Shown here one piece after another: positions 8,354-17,672 of a stretch of 64,000 nucleotides of DNA (positions are counted from its first letter, which is position 1; each line of letters opens with the position of its first letter). Source of the DNA: Ottowia sp. SB7-C50. Its GTDB lineage: Bacteria > Pseudomonadota > Gammaproteobacteria > Burkholderiales > Burkholderiaceae_C. A model generated the notes under the pieces. That model was not told the origin of the DNA. It ran no database searches and saw only the letters and a program-made list of their open reading frames with translations. The stretch lies in assembly GCF_033110285.1 (NCBI RefSeq), contig NZ_CP136995.1, forward strand, positions 1,116,001-1,180,000, given 5' to 3'. The translations under genes and the position numbers were made by a program.

Positions 8354-10651
8354 ATGAAATCCATCGCACAACGTTTCCGTCTGCGGTCCGCGGTTCTACT
8401 GGTGACCACGGCTTTCGCGGCCCAGGTGGCCTGGGCGGTCGACCCCTTCACCGTGCGCGACATCCGGGTCGAAGGCCTGCAGCGCGTCGAACCCGGCACC
8501 GTGTTCGCGTCGCTGCCGGTGCGCGTGGGCGAAACCTACAACGACGAAAAGGGCGCGGCGGCCATCCGCTCGCTGTTCGGCCTGGGCCTGTTCAACGACG
8601 TGCGCCTTGAAGTGCAGGGCGACGTGCTGGTGGTCATCGTGCAGGAGCGGCCCACGGTGGCGGCCGTCGAATTTGCCGGCAACAAGGAATTCACCAACGA
8701 CGTGCTGCAGGGCGTGCTGCGCGATGCCGGCCTGGCTGCCGGCCGGCCGTACGACCGCGCGCTGGCCGACCGTGCCGAGCAGGAACTTAAGCGCCAGTAC
8801 ATCAACCGCAGCCTGTACGGCGCCGAGGTGGTGACCACCGTCACGCCGTCCGAGCGCAACCAGGTGCGCCTGACCTTCAACATCACCGAAGGCCGCGCCG
8901 CGCGCATCAAGGACATCGAGATCATCGGCAATCGCTCCTTCAGCGACAGCCGCCTGCGCGACCTGTTCGACCTGGACACCGGCGGCTGGCTGTCGTGGTA
9001 CACCAAGAGCGACCAGTATTCGCGCGCCAAGCTCAATGCCGACCTGGAGGCGCTGCGCTCGTTCTACCTGGCGCGCGGTTATCTCGACTTCAAGATCGAT
9101 TCCACGCAGGTGGCGATGGCGCCCGACAAGGAATCGATCGGCATCACCGTCAACATCACCGAGGGCGAGCGCTTCGTGGTGTCGGGCGTGTCGCTGGACG
9201 GCAATTACCTGCAGAAGGACGACGAGTTCAAGTCGCTTGTCAAGATCAAGCCCGGCGAGGCCTACAACGCCGATCAGGTGGCGCAGACGACCAAGGCCTT
9301 CACCGAGCATTTCGGCAACTACGGCTACGCCTTCGCCCAGGTCGAAGCGGTGCCCGAAGTCGACCGCGTCAACAACCGCGTGGCCCTCACGCTGCGCGCC
9401 GAACCGTCACGCCGCGCCTACGTGCGCCGCATCAACATCCACGGCAACGCGCGCACGCGCGACGAGGTCATCCGCCGCGAATTCCGCCAGTACGAATCGA
9501 GCTGGTACGACGCCGAGAAAATCCGCCTGTCGCGCGACCGCGTCGACCGCCTGGGCTACTTCACCGAACTGTCCGTCAGCACCGCCGACGTGCCGGGCGC
9601 GCCCGACCAGGTCGACCTGAACGTCGAGGTCAAGGAAAAGCCCACCGGCAGCGTCAGCATCGGCGCCGGCTATTCGACGGCCGAGAAGCTGGCCTTCACC
9701 TTCGGCCTGTCGCAGGAAAACGTGTTCGGCTCGGGCAACAAGCTTGACCTGCAGCTCAACACCGGCAAGTACAACCGCACCGTCGTGGTCAGCGCGACCG
9801 ACCCGTACTTCACGTCCAACGGCGTGTCGCGCAAGGTCGACGTCTACTACCGCACCCAGAAGCCGTATCAGGACCAGGGCGGCAACTACACGCTCATCAC
9901 CATGGGTGTGGGCCTGAAGTTCGGCGTGCCGGTGACCGAACTGGACACCGTGTACCTGGGCATGAACGCCGAGCGCACGCGCATCAAGCCGGGCACCAAC
10001 ATCCCGGCCGCCTACCTCGACTATGCCGAGCGCTTCGGCTACAGCAGCTCGGCGTTCCCGTTCACGCTGGGCTGGTCGCGCGACTCGCGCGACAGCGCGC
10101 TGGCGCCCAACGCCGGCCGCTACCAGCGCCTGCTGGGCGAACTGGGCCTGTTCGGCGACGCGCGCTACGTCAAGGCCAACTACCAGTACCAGCAATACAT
10201 TCCGCTGTCCAAGCAATACACGCTGGCCTTCAACGGCGAGGCGGGCTGGGGCAAGGGGCTGGGCGGGCGGCCGTTCCCGGTGTTCAAGAACTTCTACGCC
10301 GGCGGCCTGGGCTCGGTGCGGGGCTACGAGCAGTCCACGCTCGGCCCGCGCGACGTCACCGGCGCCTTCATCGGCGGCACGCGCAAGTTCGTGCTCAACA
10401 CCGAATTCATCACGCCCTTCCCCGGCGCGGGCAACGACCGCACGCTGCGCCTGTTCGGCTTCGTCGACGCGGGTGCGCTGTACGGCGAACACGACAAGAT
10501 CAGCGCCGACGCGCTGCGCTATTCGACGGGCGTGGGCCTCAGCTGGATTTCGCCGCTGGGCCCGCTGCGCTTCGCCTTTGCCGTGCCGCTGCGCAAGAAG
10601 CCGGGCGATAGAATCCAACGTTTGCAATTCCAGATCGGAACCTCGTTTTGA
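8354..10651 (+). CDS. bamA: outer-membrane protein assembly factor BamA
   Basis: The 765-residue Omp85 protein folds beta-barrel proteins into the outer membrane. A signal peptide (residues 1 to about 30, ending AAQVAWA) is followed by five POTRA domains (starting FTVRDIRVEGLQRVEPGTVF) and a barrel. The VRGYEQ segment near residue 655 is the RGF-type loop-6 motif, here with Tyr, and the protein ends QFQIGTSF with the terminal Phe expected of a beta-signal. ATG 8354 is chosen for the signal peptide. The upstream DNA is a MITE-like element, so the ribosome-binding site is weak. The stop overlaps the skp start. Confidence 0.96.
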   Translation: MKSIAQRFRLRSAVLLVTTAFAAQVAWAVDPFTVRDIRVEGLQRVEPGTVFASLPVRVGETYNDEKGAAAIRSLFGLGLFNDVRLEVQGDVLVVIVQERPTVAAVEFAGNKEFTNDVLQGVLRDAGLAAGRPYDRALADRAEQELKRQYINRSLYGAEVVTTVTPSERNQVRLTFNITEGRAARIKDIEIIGNRSFSDSRLRDLFDLDTGGWLSWYTKSDQYSRAKLNADLEALRSFYLARGYLDFKIDSTQVAMAPDKESIGITVNITEGERFVVSGVSLDGNYLQKDDEFKSLVKIKPGEAYNADQVAQTTKAFTEHFGNYGYAFAQVEAVPEVDRVNNRVALTLRAEPSRRAYVRRINIHGNARTRDEVIRREFRQYESSWYDAEKIRLSRDRVDRLGYFTELSVSTADVPGAPDQVDLNVEVKEKPTGSVSIGAGYSTAEKLAFTFGLSQENVFGSGNKLDLQLNTGKYNRTVVVSATDPYFTSNGVSRKVDVYYRTQKPYQDQGGNYTLITMGVGLKFGVPVTELDTVYLGMNAERTRIKPGTNIPAAYLDYAERFGYSSSAFPFTLGWSRDSRDSALAPNAGRYQRLLGELGLFGDARYVKANYQYQQYIPLSKQYTLAFNGEAGWGKGLGGRPFPVFKNFYAGGLGSVRGYEQSTLGPRDVTGAFIGGTRKFVLNTEFITPFPGAGNDRTLRLFGFVDAGALYGEHDKISADALRYSTGVGLSWISPLGPLRFAFAVPLRKKPGDRIQRLQFQIGTSF

Positions 10652-11166
10652 AGCAGTTCGTCTCTCGCAGTCTGATGGTGGTGGCGCTGTGCAGCGCCGC
10701 AGTCGCCGCGCCGTGGGCCCAGGCCCAGGACGGCACGCGAATCGGCTTTGTCAACACGGACCGCATGCTGCGTGAGGCCACGCCCGCCAAGGCGGCCCAG
10801 ACCAAGCTGGAGCAGGAGTTCTCGCGCCGCGAAAAGGAAATCGACGACGCGGGTTCGGCGCTGAAGACCGCGTCCGAACGCTTCGAGCGCGAAGCGCCGA
10901 CGATGAACGACACCCAGCGCAATTCGCGCCAGCGCCAGCTGATGGAGCAGGACCGCGAATTCCAGCGCCGCCGCCGCGAGTTTCAGGAAGACCTGAACGC
11001 GCGCAAGCAGGAAGAGCTGCAGCACATCCTCGACCGCGCCAACCGCGTGGTCAAGCAGGTGGCCGAGGCCGAGAAGTACGACGTCATCCTGCAGGAAGCC
11101 GTGTACGTCAACCCGCGGCTCGACATCACCGACAAGGTGATCAAGGCGCTGAACAGCGGCAAGTGA
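10648..11166 (+). CDS. skp: periplasmic chaperone Skp/OmpH
   Basis: The 172-residue precursor has a signal peptide ([17 protein letters not shown]) and then [19 protein letters not shown], the typical Skp beta-strand start, followed by a long charged coiled coil (residues about 45-130). Skp holds unfolded outer-membrane proteins in the periplasm on the way to BamA. The TTG start overlaps the bamA stop by four bases (TTGA), which suggests translational coupling. Confidence 0.92.
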   Translation: MKQFVSRSLMVVALCSAAVAAPWAQAQDGTRIGFVNTDRMLREATPAKAAQTKLEQEFSRREKEIDDAGSALKTASERFEREAPTMNDTQRNSRQRQLMEQDREFQRRRREFQEDLNARKQEELQHILDRANRVVKQVAEAEKYDVILQEAVYVNPRLDITDKVIKALNSGK

Positions 11167-11224
11167 CCGCTGCCCCGCCGGCTGCGCCAGCGGCCGATGG
11201 CGTCCCCCGTTATCCTTGCCTGCC

Positions 11225-12226
11225 ATGACATTGCGAACCGGCGCCATCGTCCAGGCCCTGGGCGGTCAGCTGTTCGGCGACCCCGACCGGGTCATCGCCC
11301 GCCTGGCGCCACTCGAAAGCGCCCAGCCCACTGAACTGAGCTTTCTCGTCAACCCGCGGCTGGCGCACCTGCTGTCGGCCACCCAGGCGGGTTGCGTCAT
11401 CGTCGGCCCCGCCATGGCCGATGCCGCGCGCACGCGCGCGCACGGCGGCGGTGACTGCATCGTGGCCGACGACCCGCACCTGTATTTCGCCCGCCTGACG
11501 CAACTGTGGAAGCGCCTGCACGGCGGTGCGCCCAAGCCGGGCATTCACCCGAGCGCCATCGTCGAGGAGGGCGCCTTCGTCGACCCCACCGCCAGCGTGG
11601 GCGCGCAGTGCTTCGTTGGGCGCGGCGCGCGCATTGGCGCGGGCAGCGTGCTGAAGCCGCGCGTCACCGTGGGCGAAGACTGCGTGCTGGGCGCGCGCTG
11701 CATCGTGCAGAGCGGCGCGGTGATCGGCGGCGACGGCTTCGGCTTTGCGCCGCGCGACGGCGGCTGGGAAAAGATCGAGCAGCTGGGCGCCGTGCGCATT
11801 GGCGACGACGTGGAAATCGGCGCCAACACCTGCATCGACCGCGGCGCGCTGGACGACACCGTGATCGAGGATGGCGTCAAGCTCGACAACCTGATCCAGA
11901 TCGGCCACAACTGCCACATTGGCAAGCACACGGCCATGGCCGGCTGCGTGGGCGTGGCGGGCAGCGCGCGCATCGGCGCCCACTGCACCGTGGGCGGCGC
12001 GGGCATGATCCTGGGTCACCTGACCATTGCCGACCACGTGCACATCTCGTCGGCGTCGATCGTCACGCGCTCCATCCTCAAGCCGGGGCACTACACTGGC
12101 TTCTACCCCATCGCCGAAAACGCCGAATGGGAAAAGAACGCGGCCACGCTCAAGCAGATCCATCGCCTGCGCGAGCGTGTGCGGCGCCTGGAAGGCGGGC
12201 TGGCCGACCGCCCCGACGAGTCATAG
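11225..12226 (+). CDS. lpxD: UDP-3-O-(3-hydroxyacyl)glucosamine N-acyltransferase
   Basis: The 333-residue cytoplasmic trimeric acyltransferase adds the N-linked acyl chain in lipid A synthesis. It has the N-terminal uridine-binding domain (LSFLVNPR), then a long run of hexapeptide repeats forming a left-handed beta helix, with [12 protein letters not shown] holding the catalytic His and [10 protein letters not shown] near the C-terminal helix. The ATG at 11225 is preferred to an in-frame TTG at 11216. Confidence 0.95.
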   Translation: MTLRTGAIVQALGGQLFGDPDRVIARLAPLESAQPTELSFLVNPRLAHLLSATQAGCVIVGPAMADAARTRAHGGGDCIVADDPHLYFARLTQLWKRLHGGAPKPGIHPSAIVEEGAFVDPTASVGAQCFVGRGARIGAGSVLKPRVTVGEDCVLGARCIVQSGAVIGGDGFGFAPRDGGWEKIEQLGAVRIGDDVEIGANTCIDRGALDDTVIEDGVKLDNLIQIGHNCHIGKHTAMAGCVGVAGSARIGAHCTVGGAGMILGHLTIADHVHISSASIVTRSILKPGHYTGFYPIAENAEWEKNAATLKQIHRLRERVRRLEGGLADRPDES

Positions 12227-12256
12227 AATAGGCTGCCTGCGCCCACCCCATCGGCG

Positions 12257-12284
12257 CGGACAGCTATTAAAACAGAAGCATTCG
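12257..12284 (-). repeat. possible family B half-copy before fabZ
   Basis: GACAGCTATTAAAACAGAAG shows only the AGCTAT/AT-rich end of the element. It lies between lpxD and fabZ. Confidence 0.35.
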
Positions 12285-12286
12285 CC

Positions 12287-12730
12287 ATGATGGACATTCA
12301 CCGCATCCTGACCAAGCTGCCGCACCGCTATCCCTTCCTGCTGGTCGATCGCGTGCTCGACATCGACCTTGAGGCCAAGACGATACGGGCGCTGAAGAAC
12401 GTCACCGTCAACGAACCGTTCTTCACCGGCCACTTTCCCAACCGGCCGGTCATGCCGGGCGTGCTGATGCTGGAGGCCATGGCCCAGTCGTGCGCGCTGC
12501 TGTCGTTCGAGACCGAAGGCATCTCGCTCGGCGACGACCAGGTGTTCTACTTCGTCGGCATCGACGGCGCGCGCTTCAAGCGGCCGGTGGAGCCGGGCGA
12601 CCAGCTCATCCTGCATGCCGCGCTGGACCGCGCCCGCGCCGGCATCTACCGCTTCAACTGCAAGGCCACCGTGGGCGACGACGTCGCCTGCGAGGCGGCC
12701 ATCATGTGCACGATGAGGGATGTCAGTTGA
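12287..12730 (+). CDS. fabZ: 3-hydroxyacyl-[acyl-carrier-protein] dehydratase FabZ
   Basis: The 147-residue hot-dog-fold enzyme dehydrates 3-hydroxyacyl-ACP in fatty-acid elongation. [11 protein letters not shown] (13-23) and [20 protein letters not shown] (48-67) carry the catalytic His49 and Glu63. It sits in the usual lpxD-fabZ-lpxA order, where it competes with LpxA for hydroxyacyl-ACP. Two consecutive ATGs give a one-residue start ambiguity. Confidence 0.96.
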   Translation: MMDIHRILTKLPHRYPFLLVDRVLDIDLEAKTIRALKNVTVNEPFFTGHFPNRPVMPGVLMLEAMAQSCALLSFETEGISLGDDQVFYFVGIDGARFKRPVEPGDQLILHAALDRARAGIYRFNCKATVGDDVACEAAIMCTMRDVS

Positions 12731-12748
12731 CCCCCCCTGAAGGACGTG

Positions 12749-12858
12749 CTCCCCCCTGAGTCGCCTGCGGCGCCTTCCCCCCGGGGGGGGCAACGCTGGT
12801 GGCCGGGGAGACCCCGGCCACGGCGTTCCCGGGCGGCCTGCTCCGCGGCCATTCGGGC
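12749..12858. repeat. family A GC-rich intergenic repeat, copy 3
   Basis: It runs CTCCCCCCTGAGTCGCCTGC, GGCGCCTTCCCCCC, GGGGGGCAACGCTGGT, GGCCGGGG/CCCCGGCC, CGGCGTTCCCGGGCGGCC, TGCTCCGCGGCCATTCGG. It matches copy 2 closely but lacks the T-run, so it is not an obvious terminator. It separates fabZ from lpxA by 165 bp. Confidence 0.85.
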
Positions 12859-12895
12859 GACGAGCAGCGTTTTTGGTGGCACCGTTGTTGCTCAC

Positions 12896-13684
12896 ATGAC
12901 CCAGGTTCACTCTACCGCGCTGATCGATCCGAAGGCCGAACTCGATTCGAGCGTCAACGTCGGCCCCTACGCGGTCATTGGCCCGCATGTGCGCATCGGC
13001 GCCGGCACCACCGTGGGCGCGCACTGCGTCATCGAAGGCCACACCACGCTGGGGCGCGACAACCGCATCTTTCAGTTCGCCAGCCTGGGCGCCGCGCCGC
13101 AGGACAAGAAATACGCCGGCGAGCCGACGCGGCTCGACATCGGCGACGGCAACACCATTCGCGAATTCGTCACCATCAACACCGGCACGGTGCAGGACCA
13201 GGGCATTACCCGGCTGGGCGACGACAACTGGATCATGGCGTATGTGCACATCGCGCACGACTGCCAGCTGGGCAGCCACATCATCCTGGCCAACGCGGTG
13301 CAGCTGGCGGGGCACGTGCATCTGGGCGACTGGGTGTTCCTGGGCGGTCTGACCGGCGTGCACCAGTTTGGGCGCGTCGGTGCGCACGCCATGACGGCCT
13401 TCCAGACCCGGCTGGCGCAGGACGTGCCACCCTTCGTCACGGCCGGCGGCAACCCGGCCGAGGCGCAGAGCATCAACGCCGAAGGGCTGAAGCGCCGCGG
13501 CTTTTCGCCCGAGCGCATCACGCTCATCAAGCAGATGTACCGCCTGCTGTACCGCAAGGGCCTGACGCTGGAGGCCGCGCGCCAGCAGATCGACGCGCTG
13601 CGCGGCGAGCTGGCCGAGGCGGACGCCGACATCAACTTGATGCAGGACTTCCTGTCGTCGGCCACGCGCGGCATCGTGCGCTGA
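12896..13684 (+). CDS. lpxA: UDP-N-acetylglucosamine O-acyltransferase
   Basis: The 262-residue enzyme catalyses the first step of lipid A synthesis. It starts [20 protein letters not shown] and consists of hexapeptide repeats forming a left-handed beta helix, followed by an alpha-helical C-terminal region ([20 protein letters not shown]). The IAHDCQLG and [20 protein letters not shown] segments contain the active-site His residues. ATG 12896 matches the family start; the frame is open back into repeat A. Confidence 0.96.
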   Translation: MTQVHSTALIDPKAELDSSVNVGPYAVIGPHVRIGAGTTVGAHCVIEGHTTLGRDNRIFQFASLGAAPQDKKYAGEPTRLDIGDGNTIREFVTINTGTVQDQGITRLGDDNWIMAYVHIAHDCQLGSHIILANAVQLAGHVHLGDWVFLGGLTGVHQFGRVGAHAMTAFQTRLAQDVPPFVTAGGNPAEAQSINAEGLKRRGFSPERITLIKQMYRLLYRKGLTLEAARQQIDALRGELAEADADINLMQDFLSSATRGIVR

Positions 13685-13700
13685 AGGCGGGGTGAGGGCC

Positions 13701-14924
13701 ATGACGCCGGGGCCGACACAGCGCGCGCCGCGATTCGGCATGGTGGCGGGCGAAGCCTCGGGCGATCTGCTGGCCGCGCACCTGCTGGCCGCGCTGCGCG
13801 CGCGCTGGCCCGACCTGCAGGCGGCCGGCATCGGCGGCGCCGAGATGCAGCGCCGGGGCTTCGACGCGTGGTGGCCGGTCGAAAAACTCTCGGTGCGCGG
13901 TTACCTTGAAGTGCTGCCGCGCCTGCCCGAGCTGCTATGGATTCGAAAGCGCCTGACGAAGACCCTGCTTGCGCAAAAGCCCGATCTGTTCATTGGTGTC
14001 GACGCGCCGGACTTCAACTTCGAGCTGGAAGCGCGCCTGAAGGCCGCGGGCCTGAAGACGCTGCATTTCGTCAGCCCCTCCTTCTGGGCCTGGCGTCCCG
14101 AAAAGCTGGCGCGGCTGAAAGCGGCCGCCGACCATGTGCTGTGCCTGTTCCCCTTCGAGCCCGAACTGCTGGCCCAGCACGGCATCGGCGCCAGCTACGT
14201 CGGCCATCCGCTGGCCAGCAGCATTCCCCTGCAGCCCGACCGGGCCGCCGCGCGGCGCGCGCTGGGCCTGCCGGACGCCGGGCCGCTGGTGGCCCTGCTG
14301 CCCGGCAGCCGCGCGGCCGAGGTCAAGCACCTGGGTTCACGGTTCTTTCAGGCCGCAGCGCTGATCAGGCAGGCGCGACCAGCTACACAATTCATAGTTC
14401 CCACGGTGCCGCACCTGCTGCCACAGGTCCAGGCGCTGGCGCGCGCCAGCGGGCTGGGCGACGCCGTGCACGTGGTGCGCGGCCAGTCGCACGCTGCGCT
14501 GGCCGCGTGCGACGTCACGCTGATCGCCAGCGGCACCGCCACGCTGGAGGCGGCGCTGTTCAAGCGCCCCATGGTCATTGCCTACGCCATGCCCGATGTC
14601 AGCTACCGCGTGATGCGCAAGAAGCGCCAGCTGCCCTGGGTGGGCCTGCCCAACGTGCTGTGCGCCCCGCGCGAATGGCTGCACCGCCCGGCCGACGTGT
14701 CGCCGCACGACTGGGCCGACCGCACCGACGCGCCTTTCGTCGTGCCTGAGCTGATCCAGCACGCGGCCACGCCGCCCGCGCTGGCGCAGGCGGTGCTGGA
14801 CTGGCTGGCCGCGCCTGAGAAAATCGACGCGGTGCAGCAGCGCTTTGCCGCGCTGCACCACGACCTGAAACGTGACACTGCCCAATTGGCCACCGATGCG
14901 ATCGAGACGCTTCTTGCGCGCTGA
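13701..14924 (+). CDS. lpxB: lipid-A-disaccharide synthase
   Basis: The 407-residue GT19 glycosyltransferase joins UDP-2,3-diacylglucosamine and lipid X. Signatures are [15 protein letters not shown] near the start, [45 protein letters not shown] and [25 protein letters not shown] nine bases upstream (13692) is an alternative start. Part of the coding sequence (14351-14397) is a family B repeat. It overlaps rnhB by 29 bases. Confidence 0.95.
   Translation: MTPGPTQRAPRFGMVAGEASGDLLAAHLLAALRARWPDLQAAGIGGAEMQRRGFDAWWPVEKLSVRGYLEVLPRLPELLWIRKRLTKTLLAQKPDLFIGVDAPDFNFELEARLKAAGLKTLHFVSPSFWAWRPEKLARLKAAADHVLCLFPFEPELLAQHGIGASYVGHPLASSIPLQPDRAAARRALGLPDAGPLVALLPGSRAAEVKHLGSRFFQAAALIRQARPATQFIVPTVPHLLPQVQALARASGLGDAVHVVRGQSHAALAACDVTLIASGTATLEAALFKRPMVIAYAMPDVSYRVMRKKRQLPWVGLPNVLCAPREWLHRPADVSPHDWADRTDAPFVVPELIQHAATPPALAQAVLDWLAAPEKIDAVQQRFAALHHDLKRDTAQLATDAIETLLAR
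14351..14397 (-). repeat. family B short repeat inside lpxB
   Basis: AGCGCTGATCAGGCAGGCGC, then GACCAGCTACACAATTCATAG: the reverse orientation of the 3878 copy, with both halves present. It is in frame and encodes about 16 residues around [15 protein letters not shown]. Confidence 0.7.
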
Positions 14925-15531
14925 ACAGGCGCCACTGGACTGGGACACGCCCGGCCTCATCGCCGGGGTGGACGAGGCCGGGCGCGGCCCGCTGGCCGGG
15001 CCGGTGGTGGCCGCGGCCGTCATCCTCGACCCGCGCAAGCGCATTCGCGGCCTGGCCGATTCGAAGGTGCTGGGGCCGAAGACACGCGCGCGGCTGCACG
15101 ACGAGATCATGGACAAGGCGTTGTGCTGCGCCATTGCCATGGCCACGGTGCAGGAGATCGACACGCTCAACATCCTGCAGGCCACGCTGCTGGCCATGCG
15201 CCGCGCGGTCGAAGGGCTGCGCCTGCCGCCCGCGCTGGTCATGGTCGACGGCAACCGGCTGCCAGTGCTGCCGATGCGCGCCGAGGCCATCGTCGATGGC
15301 GACGCCAAGGTCATGTCGATCGCGGCCGCGTCGATCCTGGCCAAGGTGCACCGCGACCGCTGGTGCGCCGAGATCGACGCCGCGTTTCCGCAGTACGGCT
15401 TTGCCGCGCACAAGGGCTACGGCACGGCCGCCCACCTGGCGGCGCTGCGCGCCCACGGCGCGTGCGAGCACCACCGCCGCACCTTTGCGCCTGTGGCGGC
15501 GGTGCTGATCCAGCCGCCGGTGGGTGCGTGA
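14896..15531 (+). CDS. rnhB: ribonuclease HII
   Basis: The 211-residue endonuclease removes RNA from RNA-DNA hybrids and misincorporated ribonucleotides. [19 protein letters not shown] supplies the catalytic Asp26 and Glu27; VDGNRLPVL and [13 protein letters not shown] carry the other acidic and conserved residues, and [13 protein letters not shown] is the usual C-terminal block. ATG 14896 is used; a GTG at 14872 in the same frame would lengthen it by eight residues. Both starts lie inside the end of lpxB. Confidence 0.94.
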   Translation: MRSRRFLRAEQAPLDWDTPGLIAGVDEAGRGPLAGPVVAAAVILDPRKRIRGLADSKVLGPKTRARLHDEIMDKALCCAIAMATVQEIDTLNILQATLLAMRRAVEGLRLPPALVMVDGNRLPVLPMRAEAIVDGDAKVMSIAAASILAKVHRDRWCAEIDAAFPQYGFAAHKGYGTAAHLAALRAHGACEHHRRTFAPVAAVLIQPPVGA

Positions 15532-15555
15532 TGGCAAGCCGAAAGCCGCAGCCCA

Positions 15556-16488
15556 GTGGGCTGCAAGCTACCATGTCAGAAGGTCGCGGCGCAGACCACA
15601 CCAGCGAACGCCGTGGAGCGGGCTTGGCCCGGCCACCGGCGTTGTCCCCCCTCCCGCAGGAGAGGGCGGAAGGCGCGGAGCGCCACAGGGGGGGAGACCT
15701 TCATCACTTCGCGCGACAACGCGCTGCTGAAAGACCTGCGCCGGCTGGCGCAGGACAGCGACGCCCACCGCAAGCAAGGCCGCTTGTGGGTCGAGGGCGA
15801 ACACCTGTGCAGCGCCGCGCTGGCGCGCGGCTGGCGCCCGGCGCTGGGCGTGTTTTCAGCATCTTATTGGCCGCTGGCGCCTGCGGGTATTGCGCAGGCA
15901 GCTATAAAAAACGTAGTTATCGACGATGGGCTGATGAAAGGCATCAGCGACCTGCCGTCGCCCGCGCCGCTGGCTTTCGTCATCGACCTGCCACCCGCGC
16001 CCGCGCTGCTGCCCGACGCGCCCACGGTGGTGCTCGACCGCGTGCAGGACGCGGGCAACGTCGGCTCGATCCTGCGCAGCGCGGCGGCGTTCGGCTTTGC
16101 GCAGGTGGCGGCGCTCAAGGGCACGGCGCTGCCGTGGTCGCCCAAGGTGCTGCGCGCGGGCATGGGCGCGCACTTCGGGCTGCGGCTGGTCGAAGGGCTG
16201 GCGGCCGACGACCTGGCCGCGCTGCAGGTGCCGCTGCTGGTGACCAGCTCGCATGAGGGCGAGTTGCTGCACCGCGCGCGCCTGCCCTGGCCGTGTGCCT
16301 GGGTGATGGGGCACGAAGGGCAGGGCGTGTCGCCCGAACTGGCCGCGCGCGCCGCGATGGCGCTGCGCATTGCGCAGCCGGGGGGGCGAAGAGTCGCTCA
16401 ACGTGGCCGCGGCAGCGGCCATCTGCCTGCACGCCAGCGCGGGCGGGCGGGCCTGACGCCCAGCGGCGCGCCCGCTGCGCGCCGATAA
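15556..16488 (+). CDS. SpoU/TrmH-family RNA 2'-O-methyltransferase, C-terminus frameshifted
   Basis: The conserved protein begins around ITSRDNALLKDLRRLAQD (from 15703) and has an N-terminal substrate-binding part and a SpoU domain (VVLDRVQDAGNVGSILRSAAAFG; WVMGHEGQGVS), so it should be an RlmB-like knotted SAM-dependent rRNA methyltransferase. The third SpoU motif is out of frame: after a run of seven Gs (16380-16386) the open frame reads GGRRVAQRG, while the next frame gives EESLNVAAAAAICLHASAGG and stops at 16456. One extra G explains this. No good start codon precedes ITSRDN; the ATG at 15556 lies before the inverted repeat A, which may have displaced the original start. A family B copy is embedded at 15875-15916. 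Confidence 0.75.
   Translation: MGCKLPCQKVAAQTTPANAVERAWPGHRRCPPSRRRGRKARSATGGETFITSRDNALLKDLRRLAQDSDAHRKQGRLWVEGEHLCSAALARGWRPALGVFSASYWPLAPAGIAQAAIKNVVIDDGLMKGISDLPSPAPLAFVIDLPPAPALLPDAPTVVLDRVQDAGNVGSILRSAAAFGFAQVAALKGTALPWSPKVLRAGMGAHFGLRLVEGLAADDLAALQVPLLVTSSHEGELLHRARLPWPCAWVMGHEGQGVSPELAARAAMALRIAQPGGRRVAQRGRGSGHLPARQRGRAGLTPSGAPAARR
15605..15698. repeat. family A GC-rich intergenic repeat, inverted copy
   Basis: Read on the minus strand it gives CTCCCCCCTGTGGCGCTCCG, CGCCTTCCGCCC, GGGGGGACAACGCCGGTGGC, CGGGCC..., i.e. the same blocks as copies 2 and 3. It lies at the 5' end of the rRNA methyltransferase gene. Confidence 0.75.
15875..15916 (-). repeat. family B short repeat inside the rRNA methyltransferase gene
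   Basis: TGGCGCCTGCGGGTATTGCG, CAGGCAGCTATAAAAAACGTAG: reverse orientation. In frame it encodes APAGIAQAAIKNVV, a stretch in the poorly conserved N-terminal domain. Confidence 0.7.
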
Positions 16489-16520
16489 TCCGCAGCGCCC
16501 GTTTCTCTCAAGGAAATTCC

Positions 16521-17519
16521 ATGCCTTCCCACCTGCCGTCGCGCCGCGACATCCTGAAATGCTCGGCCGCCGCTGGCCTGTCGGCCCTGCCGCTGGGCGC
16601 CTTCGCGCAAGCCGCCTGGCCGACCAAGCCGGTACGCCTGGTGGTGCCCTTTGCCCCCGGTGGCAGCTCGGAGATCGTGGCACGCGCCGTGGCGGCCGAG
16701 ATGGGCAAGACGCTGGGCCAGAACGTGTTCGTCGAGAACAAGCCCGGCGCCGCCGGCAACATCGCCATGCAGGAAGTGGCCAGCAGCACCGACGAGCACA
16801 CCATCATCCTGGGCCACATCGGCACGCTGGCCGTCAACCCGTACATCTTCCCCAAGCTGCCGTACGACCCGGGCCGCGACTTCGCGCCCATCACGCTGGT
16901 GTCCAAGGTGCCCAGCCTGTACGTCGTGCACCCCGACCTGCCGGTGAAGAACATCAAGGACTTCGTGGCCTACGCCAAGTCCAAGCCGGGGCAGGTCAAC
17001 TACGGCTCGGCCGGCAACGGCAGCGCCGGGCATCTGGCCATGGAATACCTGAAGATGGTCAGCCAGACCTTCATGCTGCACGTGCCGTACCGCGGCACCG
17101 GGCCGATGCTGACCGACCTGATGGCGGGGCGGCTGCAGGCGGCGTCGGTCGGCGCGCCGGCGCTGCTGTCCTTCATCAAGGCCGGCAAGCTGCGCTGCAT
17201 CGGCACCGGCACGGCGCAGCGCCTGCCGCAGCTGCCCGACGTGCCCACGGTGGCCGAGCAGGGCTTCCCAGGCTTCGAGATGACGCAGTGGTACGGCCTG
17301 CTGGCGCCCAAGAAATGGCCGGCGGCCAACCTGGCCAAGCTGGAGGCCGAGGCCATCAAGGCCACGCGCGGTGCGCTGGTCAAGGACAAGCTGGCGCAGG
17401 AAACGGCGCTGGCCGTGGGCAACTCCAGCGCCGAGTTTGCGCAGTTCATCACCGCCGAGCAAAAGCGCTGGAGCCAGGTCATCGCGCGGGCGCAGATCAA
17501 GCCAGAAGGGCTGGGTTAA
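16521..17519 (+). CDS. Bug/TctC-family tripartite tricarboxylate transporter substrate-binding protein (orphan)
   Basis: The 332-residue protein has a twin-arginine-like leader (PSRRDILKCSAAAGLSALPL...AFAQA) and then WPTKPVRLVVPFAPGGSSEIVARAV, the hallmark of Bug periplasmic binding proteins. Further family segments are NKPGAAGNIA, YDPGRDFAPITL, GQVNYGSAGNGSAGHLAMEYL and VPYRGTGPMLTDLMAGRLQ. Such proteins bind small carboxylates and usually deliver them to TctAB; no TctAB partner adjoins this one. AAGGAAATTCC precedes the ATG. It is separate from the carA transcript by 150 nt. Confidence 0.9.
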   Translation: MPSHLPSRRDILKCSAAAGLSALPLGAFAQAAWPTKPVRLVVPFAPGGSSEIVARAVAAEMGKTLGQNVFVENKPGAAGNIAMQEVASSTDEHTIILGHIGTLAVNPYIFPKLPYDPGRDFAPITLVSKVPSLYVVHPDLPVKNIKDFVAYAKSKPGQVNYGSAGNGSAGHLAMEYLKMVSQTFMLHVPYRGTGPMLTDLMAGRLQAASVGAPALLSFIKAGKLRCIGTGTAQRLPQLPDVPTVAEQGFPGFEMTQWYGLLAPKKWPAANLAKLEAEAIKATRGALVKDKLAQETALAVGNSSAEFAQFITAEQKRWSQVIARAQIKPEGLG

Positions 17520-17545
17520 GGCCAGCGCGGGCGCCGCCCAAAGGC

Positions 17546-17551
17546 TATAAT
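17546..17551 (+). promoter_or_regulatory. likely carA promoter -10 box
   Basis: TATAAT stands 121 bases before the carA start in a context GGCTATAATCAGCGGC; the -35 is weak. The roughly 115-nt leader contains a GCGCGTGGCGCGC inverted repeat at about 17620-17635. No clear pyrimidine-sensing attenuator was identified. Confidence 0.5.
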
Positions 17552-17672
17552 CAGCGGCTTTTCTCGAAACAGCGTCGCCCGACCGCATTCAAAGCCAGCC
17601 TCCTTCTGAAAGCTGCCCCGCGCGTGGCGCGCGGGGGCCTGCACGGGCGACCGTCACATCACGGAGAACCCA

